NCBI RefSeq assembly: GCF_025685395.1
Contig: NZ_JAGSYA010000003.1
Coordinates: forward strand, 806,001-870,000
Reading direction: 5' to 3'
Length of the DNA: 64,000 nucleotides
Source of the DNA: Terriglobus tenax
GTDB lineage: Bacteria; Acidobacteriota; Terriglobia; Terriglobales; Acidobacteriaceae
The notes beneath the pieces were generated by a model. It was not told the DNA's origin. It did not search any database and worked only from the letters and a program-made list of their open reading frames with translations. Positions within the stretch are counted from its first letter, which is position 1, and each line of letters opens with the position of its first letter. Positions 7,411 through 15,665 of this stretch are shown here, piece by piece. The translations under genes were made by a program, and so were the position numbers.

Positions 7411-9363
7411 TTACGCCGTCAACGGCTGCGTCTCCCCAGCACCCGCACCCACAACCTCCTGGTCCTTGTACTGCAGCTGATACAGCTTCCAGTACAAGCC
7501 ACGCTGCGCGAGCAATTGCTGATGCGTGCCCTGCTCATGCAGGTGCCCCTTATGCATCACCAGGATGGTGTCCGCCTTCTGGATCGTCGACAACCGGTGC
7601 GCAATCATCACCGACGTCCGCCCCGTAATCATGCGGTCGACGGCTGAACGTACTAGCAGCTCGGTCTCGGTATCCACCGAACTCGTCGCTTCATCCAGAA
7701 TCAAAATGCCAGGCTTGTGCGCCAGCGCGCGTGCAAACGAAATCAACTGCTTCTGCCCGGTGGAGAAGGTTGCGCCGCGTTCCGTCACCGGCTCCTGCAA
7801 CCCGCCAGGAAGCTGGCGGATGAAGCCGCCGAGGTTCACATCCTCCACCGCCGCCTGCAGCTGCTCGTCGGTAATCCAGTCGCTGCCCAGGCGGATGTTC
7901 TGCGCGATGGTGCCGGTGAACAGGAACGGGTCCTGCAGCACCACGCCAAAGCGGCGGCGCAGCCGGTTCAAATCCTGCAGACGCACGTCGACACCGTCCA
8001 CCAGCACCTCACCGCGCTGCACGTCGTAGAAGCGCATCATCAGGCTGGTAATGGTCGTCTTGCCCGCCCCGGTGTGGCCAACGATGGCTGCGGTCTCGTC
8101 GGTGGCAATCACAAACGAAACGCCCTTCAGAATCCACTCAATCTGAGTGTCCGCGGCAAGCTCTTCCTCGCTGGCGGAGGAGACAAAGACCTGCTGTGCC
8201 TCAGTCAGTTTCTGGTAGGTGAACCACACATTGCGGAACTCCACCGTACCCGTCTGGTCGCCGGCAATCGGCTGCGCAGGGGACTCAATCTGGGGAGCTG
8301 TGTCCAGCAGCTTGAAGATGCGCTCGCTGGCCGCCATGGCCGACTGCAGGATGTTGTACTTCTCGCTCAGGTCCTGGATCGGCCGGAAGAATCGCTGCGC
8401 ATACTGCATAAAGGCGATCAGCACGCCGATGGTGACCGTGCCCGACAGAACACTGGCGCCGCCGCGCCAGATGACCAGGGCTATGGCCGTGGCGGACAGC
8501 AGTTCGACCGCCGGGTAGTACAGCGCATAGGCGAAGATCGCGTCCGTCCATGCGTCCTTGTTTTCCTTGTTGACGTTGGAGAAGTCGCGGAAGGCGCGCC
8601 GCTCGCGGTTGAACATCTGCACCACGCTCATGCCGGAGACATACTCCTGCGTGAACGAGTTGATATGCGCTGTTGCCGCTCTCTGCCTGCGGTAGCTGGA
8701 CCGCACGTGATCGCGGAACAGCTTCGTACAGTAAAAAATCGCCGGAATCACCGACAGGGTGATCAGCGCCAGCAGCGGACTCATCTGCACCATCATCATG
8801 ACGATGAACAGCAGCACGAAGATGTCTTCAAAAATGGCCAGCACGCCGGAGGTGAACATCTCATTCAGCGCGTCCACGTCGCTGGTCGCACGCGTTACCA
8901 GCCGGCCCACCGGGTTGTGGTCGTAGAAGCTGACATCCATCTTCTGCAGGTGGCGGAATATCTGGCTGCGCATGTCGAACATGATGCGCTGGCCGGTCCA
9001 CTGCATCAGATAGGTCTGCAGGAACTCAAGTCCATAGGTCAGCAGCAGGGCAACCAGGTAGATGCCCGCAAGCTGGGTAATACCGAGAATCGGGTCCGTG
9101 CTCAGGTAGCGGACAATCCACGCCGCTTTGTGGCCTGGCTCGTGGGCCATGTAGTTGTCCACGCCCACCTTCACCAGGTAGGGTCCGGCAACGTCCGCGC
9201 CTGCCTTCAGCAGGATCGCAAGGGCGGAGATCAACGCATGCCCCGTGTACGGCCTCAGATAGGTCAGCAGCCTCCGCATCAGGCGTGAGTCAAACGCTTT
9301 GCCCGCCGGGTCGTCGTCGTGCACCGGCTTCTTTTTCTTCTTGTCCTGATCGTTGTCGGCCAT
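7411..9363 (-). CDS. ABC transporter, fused membrane and ATP-binding domains (exporter type)
   Basis: Half-transporter of 650 residues: a lysine-rich N-terminal tail, a six-helix exporter domain (about 30-340) and a nucleotide-binding domain. Walker A is GHTGAGKTT (about 429-437) and Walker B is ILILDEATSSVD (about 551-562). The signature reads FSTGQKQL instead of LSGGQ. An extra segment of about 25 residues (KLTEAQQVFVSSASEEELAA) is inserted between the first strand and the LKGVSF strand of the ATPase domain. The arrangement fits the MsbA/LmrA/YheH multidrug or lipid exporter group. No partner half-transporter is adjacent, so it may be a homodimer. The substrate is unknown. Confidence 0.9.
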   Translation of the reverse strand: MADNDQDKKKKKPVHDDDPAGKAFDSRLMRRLLTYLRPYTGHALISALAILLKAGADVAGPYLVKVGVDNYMAHEPGHKAAWIVRYLSTDPILGITQLAGIYLVALLLTYGLEFLQTYLMQWTGQRIMFDMRSQIFRHLQKMDVSFYDHNPVGRLVTRATSDVDALNEMFTSGVLAIFEDIFVLLFIVMMMVQMSPLLALITLSVIPAIFYCTKLFRDHVRSSYRRQRAATAHINSFTQEYVSGMSVVQMFNRERRAFRDFSNVNKENKDAWTDAIFAYALYYPAVELLSATAIALVIWRGGASVLSGTVTIGVLIAFMQYAQRFFRPIQDLSEKYNILQSAMAASERIFKLLDTAPQIESPAQPIAGDQTGTVEFRNVWFTYQKLTEAQQVFVSSASEEELAADTQIEWILKGVSFVIATDETAAIVGHTGAGKTTITSLMMRFYDVQRGEVLVDGVDVRLQDLNRLRRRFGVVLQDPFLFTGTIAQNIRLGSDWITDEQLQAAVEDVNLGGFIRQLPGGLQEPVTERGATFSTGQKQLISFARALAHKPGILILDEATSSVDTETELLVRSAVDRMITGRTSVMIAHRLSTIQKADTILVMHKGHLHEQGTHQQLLAQRGLYWKLYQLQYKDQEVVGAGAGETQPLTA

Positions 9364-9445
9364 TTGGATAAATTGTAGATGCGCTGCGCACCGCTCCCGA
9401 TGCGTACTTTGCGCGCATCACGCCTTCTATTCCAGCCAGGACAAT

Positions 9446-9490
9446 TGTCATCTCGACCGCAGCGGAGCGGAGTGGAGAGACCTGCATTTC
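9446..9490. repeat. GTCATC-type interspersed repeat
   Basis: GTCATCTCGACCGCAGCGG followed by AGCGGAGTGGAGAGACCTGCATT is a clear copy of the element also found in antisense in dnaX at 57147-57185. It fills the gap between the divergent ABC exporter and hemW genes. Confidence 0.65.
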
Positions 9491-9524
9491 CAAGAGGACA
9501 AGGATTAAATGAAAGAATAGAGAT

Positions 9525-10676
9525 GTGACCTCAACCGGTGTCTACATCTCGGTCCCGTTTTGCCGCGCCAAGTGCAGCTACTGCAACTTCGCCTCCGATG
9601 CCTTCGGCCCCGCGCGTATGGACGCCTACGTCGACCGCCTGTGCCAGGAGATCGCCGCCGCGCCCGAAAGGGCGGAGAGGATGGGCGTTGCCAATAAGTG
9701 GCACGTGGATTCCATCTATTTCGGCGGAGGTACTCCGAGTCTGTTGTCAGAAGCGCACTTTAAGCGCATTTTTGACGCCTTTAAGCGCACCTTTTCGCTC
9801 CAAAACGATGCGGAATTCACCCTGGAATGCGCTCCCGGACAGCTTTCGGACGAGACCCTGGCCGAGCTGCAGCGCCACGGTCTGAACCGCGTCAGCCTGG
9901 GCGTACAGTCCTTCATCGACCAGGAATCCCGCGCCGTCGGCCGCTTCCACACACGGGAAGTCTGTTTGGAGGAGATTGCCCGGTTACGCTCCGCGGGGAT
10001 CGAAGAGATCAATGTCGACCTGATCGCCGGGCTTCCGCACCAGACGTTAGAAAGCTTTCAGGAATCGCTGCAAGTAGCTGTTGGAACAGGAGTTCCGCAT
10101 ACCAGCGTCTACATGCTGGAGGTGGATGAGGAGTCGCGCCTGGGCAAGGAGTTGATAGCCGGCGGCGTCCGCTACCACGCCCACCACGTGCCGGACGACG
10201 GTCTTGTGGCCGACATGTACCTGCAAGCCTGCGAGTTCTTCGGTCAGAACGGCATCCCACAGTACGAGATCTCCAACCTCGCCCGTCCCGGCCACGAATC
10301 GCGCCACAACCTCAAGTACTGGAAGCGCTTACCGTATTTAGGCCTGGGACTCGACGCCCACTCCATGCTCGGGAACTGGCGCTTCCAGAATACCGATAAC
10401 CTGACGGAGTACCTGGAGGGTAAGCCGGGGCCGGAACCGGAAGAGGTTTCGGCGGACGAAGCGTTTGAAGAGCGAATCTTCCTGGGATTGCGGCTGAATG
10501 AGGGGATTGAACTGGCAGTGCTTGGTGGCCACACCTCCCACCCGGTTATTAAGGCTCTTGAGGAGTTATCCAAGGATGGGCTGATCCGGATCGCCGATGG
10601 CCGGGCCGCGTTGACGGCGAAGGGGCGTCTGCTGTCGAACGACGTCTTCACGGAACTGCTGACCGCGACGGCCTGA
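9525..10676 (+). CDS. hemW: Radical SAM family heme chaperone HemW
   Basis: Protein of 383 residues with the radical-SAM cluster motif C13-x3-C17-x2-C20 (PFCRAKCSYCNF), the FGGGTPSLL SAM-binding loop, and a HemN/HemW-type C-terminal region (LEELSKDGLIRIADGRAALTAKGRLLSNDVF). HemW proteins bind heme and deliver it to target enzymes; they are often mis-annotated as oxygen-independent coproporphyrinogen oxidase. The extra N-terminal cysteine and residues typical of true HemN are not apparent, which favours HemW. The start is GTG 9525, immediately before the conserved YISVPFC. The threonine aldolase gene follows after 13 bases. Confidence 0.85.
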   Translation: MTSTGVYISVPFCRAKCSYCNFASDAFGPARMDAYVDRLCQEIAAAPERAERMGVANKWHVDSIYFGGGTPSLLSEAHFKRIFDAFKRTFSLQNDAEFTLECAPGQLSDETLAELQRHGLNRVSLGVQSFIDQESRAVGRFHTREVCLEEIARLRSAGIEEINVDLIAGLPHQTLESFQESLQVAVGTGVPHTSVYMLEVDEESRLGKELIAGGVRYHAHHVPDDGLVADMYLQACEFFGQNGIPQYEISNLARPGHESRHNLKYWKRLPYLGLGLDAHSMLGNWRFQNTDNLTEYLEGKPGPEPEEVSADEAFEERIFLGLRLNEGIELAVLGGHTSHPVIKALEELSKDGLIRIADGRAALTAKGRLLSNDVFTELLTATA

Positions 10677-10689
10677 GACAATACCTCTC

Positions 10690-11727
10690 ATGGAGATCAT
10701 CGAGCTTCGCAGCGACACCCTGACCAAGCCCACAGCCGCCATGCGCCAGGCCATGGCCACCGCCGAGGTTGGCGACGATGTCTACGGGGAAGACCCCACC
10801 ATCAACAAGCTGGAAGCGCGCGCGGCGCAGGTCTTCGGCAAGGAAGCCGCCATCTTTGTCCCTACCGGTTCCATGGGGAACCTGACCGGCATCATGGTGC
10901 ATGCCAGGCCGGGGCAGGAGGTTATCTGCGAGTCGCGAGCGCACATTCTCGACTGGGAGATGGGTTCGATGTGCTCGGTCGCGGGCACCATTCCGCGCAC
11001 GGTCTACGGCGACCGCGGCATCCTGACCTGGGCGCAGATCCGCGAGAAAATCACCCTCGATACAGCCGCCTACTATCGCGCCCGCACTGGTCTGATCGAG
11101 CTCGAGAACTCGCACAATATGGCGGGCGGAACGGTGACTCCTCTCGATGTGTATGAAGAAATTTGGGCAGGAGCGAAGGAGAACGGCGTTCCCACGCATC
11201 TGGACGGAGCCCGTGTCTTCAACGCGGCCACGGCGCTGGGTGTGTCGGTCTCTCGCCTGACCAGCGGCTTTGACACGGTGATGTTCTGCCTGTCGAAGGG
11301 GCTGTGCGCTCCGGTGGGTTCCATGCTGGTGGGCAGCAAGGCTTCCATTGAGCGCGCGCGGGTGATCCGTAAGACGCTGGGCGGAGGCATGCGCCAGGCC
11401 GGTGTTCTGGCGGCAGCGGGTTTGATCGCACTGGAAGAGATGTCCAAGCGTCTGGCCGAGGACCATGCCAATGCCCGCCTGCTGGCGGAGGCCATTGCGG
11501 CTTCTCCGGCTGCGGAGATCGATCTTGCGGGCGTGCAGACCAACATCGTGATCTTCCGGTTGAAAAACCAGGGCGATGCGGCAGGGCTGGTGAACCGTTT
11601 GGGCGCGAAGGGCATTCGCATGAGTGCGATTGGGCCCCATGCCGTGCGCCTGGTAACGCATAACGATGTGACGCGCGCGCAGTGCGAGACGGCGGCGAAG
11701 GTGATTGTGGAGGAGTTGGGCGCGTAA
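10690..11727 (+). CDS. ltaE: Low-specificity L-threonine aldolase
   Basis: PLP enzyme of 345 residues that splits L-threonine or allo-threonine into glycine and acetaldehyde. It begins with the family signature ELRSDTLTKPTAAMR; the PLP lysine is K203 in FCLSKGLCAPVGS, preceded by the HLDGAR aspartate block. Length and order match the beta-eliminating lyase/threonine aldolase family. It lies 13 bases after hemW, so the two are probably one transcript, though their functions are unrelated. It converges on the second TIGR03435 gene with a 26-base gap. Confidence 0.88.
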   Translation: MEIIELRSDTLTKPTAAMRQAMATAEVGDDVYGEDPTINKLEARAAQVFGKEAAIFVPTGSMGNLTGIMVHARPGQEVICESRAHILDWEMGSMCSVAGTIPRTVYGDRGILTWAQIREKITLDTAAYYRARTGLIELENSHNMAGGTVTPLDVYEEIWAGAKENGVPTHLDGARVFNAATALGVSVSRLTSGFDTVMFCLSKGLCAPVGSMLVGSKASIERARVIRKTLGGGMRQAGVLAAAGLIALEEMSKRLAEDHANARLLAEAIAASPAAEIDLAGVQTNIVIFRLKNQGDAAGLVNRLGAKGIRMSAIGPHAVRLVTHNDVTRAQCETAAKVIVEELGA

Positions 11728-11753
11728 GGTCGCGGTGTTGGAACAGCTCCCGG

Positions 11754-12554
11754 CTAATTGGGCGTGGGCCGTTCGATGCGGTCGATAACAAAAGTGTCGA
11801 TTGCTGTTTTGACCGGTTCGAACCTGAGCCCGAGCTGCTCCTTCAGTGCGGTAAACATGGTGGGGGCAGCATCTGGATCGGGGCTGGGTGCGTTGCCGTA
11901 AGAGTAGGTCAGCTTGAAGTCGTAGCGTCCCTGCAGACCGGTCTGGTCGACCAGTGGGCGATCAAGGAAGAGTTGCTTGTAGACGACAAAGTCTGCCATG
12001 GAACTACTCCGGAAGTTTTCCGTGCGCTCCCAGCCATGTCCTTGGCTCCATTCAAGTGGCTGCGCGTCAGCATCCGCTGCAGGCATCAGCTTTGGCTGAT
12101 CCTTGACTACCTGCAGAGCGTAGGCGGACATCTCGCGTTTTTCCCGGTGAAATTGCAGTCCGAAACGTTCTTTCAGGAGCTGGCGCAGTAACTGCTGCTG
12201 TTGAGGAAGAGTTGCGTCCTCGGTCAATGTGCTTATACCGCTGATGTCATAGTGGTCTTCTGAAGCCCATTCCGGGGCGTTCACAATCTGGCGTGCGTTC
12301 AAAGAATATGCAAAAGCGATCAGCTTCTGTATCGGCTGGTCCTCGAGATCGAAGCGGTTTTTGGAGAAGCTGAAATTATTGTGTTGCACCGTGGCTGGGT
12401 GAAGCTTCACCACGGAAACCTCAATGGACGCCTCGGTGATCCCGGTTGGCTGATTCTGGAGCGCGGTGTGCGTATCCTGCTGCGCATGCACGGAGGCAGA
12501 CGCAAATGCGAGTAAGAGAAGAGGCAGGCGACGGTTGAGTCGATCATGACGCAT
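11754..12554 (-). CDS. TIGR03435 family protein, second copy
   Basis: Secreted protein of 266 residues, paralogous to 5182-5979. It has a signal peptide (MRHDRLNRRLPLLLLAFASASVHA), the IEVSVVKLHP block, LIAFAYSLNARQIVNAPEW, RFGLQFHREKREMSAYAL, the hallmark LVDQTGLQGRYDFKLTYSY, and a C-terminus FTALKEQLGLRFEPVKT. The two copies are clearly diverged, so this is not a recent duplication. Base composition is somewhat lower in GC than its surroundings. Function is unknown. Confidence 0.85.
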   Translation of the reverse strand: MRHDRLNRRLPLLLLAFASASVHAQQDTHTALQNQPTGITEASIEVSVVKLHPATVQHNNFSFSKNRFDLEDQPIQKLIAFAYSLNARQIVNAPEWASEDHYDISGISTLTEDATLPQQQQLLRQLLKERFGLQFHREKREMSAYALQVVKDQPKLMPAADADAQPLEWSQGHGWERTENFRSSSMADFVVYKQLFLDRPLVDQTGLQGRYDFKLTYSYGNAPSPDPDAAPTMFTALKEQLGLRFEPVKTAIDTFVIDRIERPTPN

Positions 12555-12625
12555 CTTGAATCTCCGGAAAGGCGCGTTTTTTGATCTTTCATACGGCCAA
12601 AGCTGTGCTGCAGTTCCCTGGGCGA

Positions 12626-14404
12626 TTAGGCTTCCGGCTCATCTACATCGGCCACGAATTTGGCGGGCAGGGTGACTGTTACCCTAACGCCGCTTCCGTC
12701 AGGCAGGGCGGGGCTTTGGAGTGTGATGCTACCGCCATGCTTGCTCAGGATGCCGCGGCTGACCCACAGGCCAAGGCCGGTGCCTTTCTCCCCCTTGGTG
12801 GAGACAAAGGGCTGGAAGAGTTTCTCCTGGATCTGCGGGCTGACCGCCGGGCCGCTGTTGAGCAGCGTGATCTGTGCGCCGTCTTTCAGAGCAGTAAGCG
12901 TGAGGTGCAGGAAGCCTCCGCGGCCTGCGGCTTCATAGGCGTTCGTGATCAGGTTGGTGAAGACCTGCCGCAGCTCGGCGGGGTAGCCTTCCACGGTTAC
13001 ATCGGTGGGGAAGTCCTGTTTGAGGGTAACCTGGGCGCGGTGGATGTTGTGAGCCATCAGTGCCAGCAGGTCGTTGAGTGTCTCTCGCAGCTCGATAGGC
13101 ACAGGGGTGCGCGATTCGCGGTAGAGCGAGAGCATGGCGCGGCTGATCTGCGTGACGCGTGACAGCTCCTGGTCCGCCAGCTCCAGCAGGTGGGCGCGCT
13201 CTTCATCTCCGTATGAACCGGTGCGCAGCAGGTAAACAATGTTTGCCACCGAGTCCAGCGGGTTGTGGATTTCATGCGCGATGGTGGCGGCCAGCCGTCC
13301 TGCTACCGCCAGACGTTCATTGGAGATCAGGGCGCGCTGGGTCTGTTTCTCGTGGGTTACATCGCGGAAGACCATGACCACGCCGACCAGCTTTCCGTCT
13401 ACGTCACGGATGGGAGCGCCGGAGTCGTCAATGTTGATTTCACCGCCATCCCGGCGCAGCAGAATGGTATGGTTGGCCAGGCCAACGACGCGATCCAGCC
13501 GCTTGACCTTGGCGACCGGGTTTTCCACCGGCAGGCGAGACTCCTCGTTGACGATGTCGAAGACCTGTTCGATAGGGCGGCCAAAGGCTTCATCGATCGT
13601 CCATCCCGTCAGGTCGGAGGCGATGGGGTTCAACATGGTCACGCGTCCGTCCGCGTCTGTGACAATGACGCCGTCGCCGATGGAGACCAGTGTTGTCCGC
13701 AGCCTCTGCTCGGAATCAAACAGTTGGTCCGCGCGTTCCTGTACGGCCAGCAGGGAGGCCTGGAAGCTGACGGAGACACGGTGCAACTGGCGGCGCGTGT
13801 ACAGCGCAATCGCAAGACCGACGATGAGGGCCAGACCCAGGAGATAGATCCGCGTAATGCGGAGCTGGTTGTGCCAGGCGGTCACCTTCTGCTCCCGTTC
13901 CCGCTCTTCGGCGACCAGGATCTGGCCGATGCGGCGGCGAATGTCGTCCATCGCCAATTTGCCGCGCATGTTGCTCTCGGCGCCGCGATCAGCTTTGCCG
14001 GCCCGCAACAACTGGATTTCGTTATCTGCAAAGCCCTGCTTCCACTGCAGGTAAGCCACACGCAGGCCGCGGATGCGTTCCAGAAATTCCGTATTACCTT
14101 CCGTCGCTGCGTGGCTTTCATAGCGCATCAGGTTGTTAAGGACGGGTTCCTGGTGATTCCGATAGGGGGCAAGAAAGCGCTCATCGCCGGTGATCTGAAA
14201 TCCGCGGAGGCCGGTCTCCTGGTCGAGAATGAGCTTCTGGGTCTGTCCGATGAGCTTGAGATCTTCATCGACCTCCTGCACCTGTTCTACCGCGAGGTTG
14301 GCCAGATGAATCTGCCAATAAAGAACCGCGCTGACGGCCAGCAATGCCGCAATCGGTAGCAGGAAGGTGATAAGTAAAAGCTTGCGGAACTCTTGGAGCT
14401 TCAC
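12626..14404 (-). CDS. Membrane sensor histidine kinase with CHASE3 and PAS domains
   Basis: Protein of 592 residues. Two membrane helices (9-30 and 186-204) enclose a periplasmic CHASE3-type helical sensor (about 36-175; TQKLILDQETGLRGFQITGD). The cytoplasmic part has a short coiled linker, a PAS domain (about 232-350; DGVIVTDADGRVTMLNP), a HisKA helix with H377 (IAHEIHNPLDS), and a GHKL ATPase domain with the N-box NLITNAYEAAG and G-box GEKGTGLGLWVS. The kinase overlaps the upstream response regulator gene by 4 bases (start/stop overlap), so the two are translationally coupled partners. The CHASE3 ligand is unknown. The locus lies back to back with the Pho cluster, which has its own kinase. 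Confidence 0.88.
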   Translation of the reverse strand: MKLQEFRKLLLITFLLPIAALLAVSAVLYWQIHLANLAVEQVQEVDEDLKLIGQTQKLILDQETGLRGFQITGDERFLAPYRNHQEPVLNNLMRYESHAATEGNTEFLERIRGLRVAYLQWKQGFADNEIQLLRAGKADRGAESNMRGKLAMDDIRRRIGQILVAEEREREQKVTAWHNQLRITRIYLLGLALIVGLAIALYTRRQLHRVSVSFQASLLAVQERADQLFDSEQRLRTTLVSIGDGVIVTDADGRVTMLNPIASDLTGWTIDEAFGRPIEQVFDIVNEESRLPVENPVAKVKRLDRVVGLANHTILLRRDGGEINIDDSGAPIRDVDGKLVGVVMVFRDVTHEKQTQRALISNERLAVAGRLAATIAHEIHNPLDSVANIVYLLRTGSYGDEERAHLLELADQELSRVTQISRAMLSLYRESRTPVPIELRETLNDLLALMAHNIHRAQVTLKQDFPTDVTVEGYPAELRQVFTNLITNAYEAAGRGGFLHLTLTALKDGAQITLLNSGPAVSPQIQEKLFQPFVSTKGEKGTGLGLWVSRGILSKHGGSITLQSPALPDGSGVRVTVTLPAKFVADVDEPEA

Positions 14405-14802
14405 GGTTGCTGACCATCCTCAAGCGAATGACGATCCGGGAACGGGGTCTGAAAAAGGAGTTTCAGGTTTGCCAGCAGAGCCGGCGCTCCTTCACCTTTT
14501 GTCATGTACAGCGAAACATCCGAGGTTGCCTCAGGAGGCAGACCAACATAGGCAGAGAGTAACAAAATCGGCAGGTTGGGGCGCATGGCGCGCATCCGGC
14601 GAGCGACCTCGTCGCCATCCATGCCCGGCATGGAGTAATCGAGCACCACCGCTTCAACGGGATGAGCGGCCAGCATCTCCAGGCCGGAGGGACCATCCTG
14701 CGCGCAGAGCACGCGATATCCGGCACGTTCGAGCAACATGCGTCGGATGCGAAGCCCTACGGCTTCGTCGTCAACGCACAGAATTAAAGAAGGGTTCTGC
14801 AT
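14401..14802 (-). CDS. Single-domain response regulator (CheY-like receiver)
   Basis: Receiver domain of 133 residues without an output domain. The acid pocket is D11-D12, the phospho-acceptor is D55 (VVLDYSMPGMDG), Ser83 lies in LLLSAY, and the conserved lysine is K102 in MTKGEG, where the usual following proline is Gly. ATG 14802 was preferred to TTG 14820 because AGGG precedes it and the core fold starts there. It is co-transcribed with the CHASE3 kinase (4-base overlap) and is its likely phosphorylation target or part of a phosphorelay; with no DNA-binding domain it must act through protein contacts. Confidence 0.85.
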   Translation of the reverse strand: MQNPSLILCVDDEAVGLRIRRMLLERAGYRVLCAQDGPSGLEMLAAHPVEAVVLDYSMPGMDGDEVARRMRAMRPNLPILLLSAYVGLPPEATSDVSLYMTKGEGAPALLANLKLLFQTPFPDRHSLEDGQQP

Positions 14803-14885
14803 GCTTGGCCCTGTGTGCAAACTACACTATCCGCGCATGGAAGGTGCGTTAATCCGTTCGGAATCAACAGATCGCATTCCCGGAT

Positions 14886-14907
14886 TCACATTCTTTTTGC
14901 ATTCCCG
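14886..14907 (+). promoter_or_regulatory. Possible Pho box upstream of phoB
   Basis: Two TTC-centred half sites, ACATTC (14888-14893) and GCATTCC (14899-14905), are spaced 11 bases apart as PhoB sites are. A weak -10-like TAGCCT lies at 14922-14927. This fits autoregulation of phoBR, but the match to the known CTGTCAT half-site is weak. Confidence 0.25.
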
Positions 14908-14955
14908 GCAGCGGAGTGCGATAGCCTAAGGCCGAACACAGGAGAGAGGAACTCT

Positions 14956-15654
14956 GTGAGCCAGACGATTTTCCTGCTGGAAGACGATCTCGATATCCAG
15001 CGGCTGGTACAGTACCACCTTGAAGCGTCGGGCTTTGTCGTCCGCACCTTCACCGCGGCCACCAATGTGGCCACCGACGCAGAGCGGCAGCCCCCGGCCC
15101 TCTTCCTGCTGGACATTATGGTGCCCGGCGGCGACGGCCTTGATCTTTGCCGCCGTCTGCGTTCCAACCCCGTTCTTTCGACGATTCCCATCATCTTTCT
15201 GACGGCGCGCGCCAGCGAAAACGATCGCGTGCTTGGCCTGGAACTGGGTGCGGATGACTACATCACCAAGCCCTTTGGCACGCGCGAGCTGCTGGCCCGT
15301 GTAAAGGCCGTGCTGCGCCGCTTTGAGCGTCCTACCGCGCCCAGCATCGTGGCCTTTGACAACATTGAGATTGACCAGGCGGCCATGCAGTTGAAGGTCG
15401 GCGGGCATCTGCAGACCACCACGGCTACGGAGTTCCGCCTGCTGGATTACCTGGCACGGCACCCGGGACGTGTGTTTACACGTGATCAGCTTCTGGATGC
15501 TGTCTGGGGCGATGCGCGCTTCGTCACGCCGCGCTCGGTGGACGTGTATGTCCGCCGTATCCGCGAAAAGATTGAGGCTGACCCGGAGAACCCGCGTTAC
15601 CTTAAGACCATGCGCGGCGCGGGCTATCGTTTCGAGATGCCGAAGACCGCCTAG
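14956..15654 (+). CDS. phoB: Phosphate regulon response regulator PhoB (OmpR family)
   Basis: Protein of 232 residues: a receiver domain (acid pair D10-D11, phospho-acceptor D53 in LLDIMVPGGDG, T83, K105 in ITKPF) and an OmpR/PhoB winged helix (about 130-228, ending YLKTMRGAGYRFEMP). In low phosphate, PhoB phosphorylated by PhoR activates the pst and other Pho genes. The frame is open further upstream to 14815, but GTG 14956 is preceded by GGAGAGAGGA and starts exactly at the receiver fold. It is first in a co-oriented run phoB-phoR-pstSCAB-phoU, which supports the PhoB assignment over another OmpR-type regulator. Confidence 0.88.
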   Translation: MSQTIFLLEDDLDIQRLVQYHLEASGFVVRTFTAATNVATDAERQPPALFLLDIMVPGGDGLDLCRRLRSNPVLSTIPIIFLTARASENDRVLGLELGADDYITKPFGTRELLARVKAVLRRFERPTAPSIVAFDNIEIDQAAMQLKVGGHLQTTTATEFRLLDYLARHPGRVFTRDQLLDAVWGDARFVTPRSVDVYVRRIREKIEADPENPRYLKTMRGAGYRFEMPKTA

Positions 15655-15665
15655 AGGAAGACCCA

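Noticed and set aside
14815-14955. Upstream in-frame extension of PhoB
   Set aside because: No receiver similarity before GTG 14956, which has a good purine-rich ribosome-binding site; the extension overlaps the intergenic promoter region.
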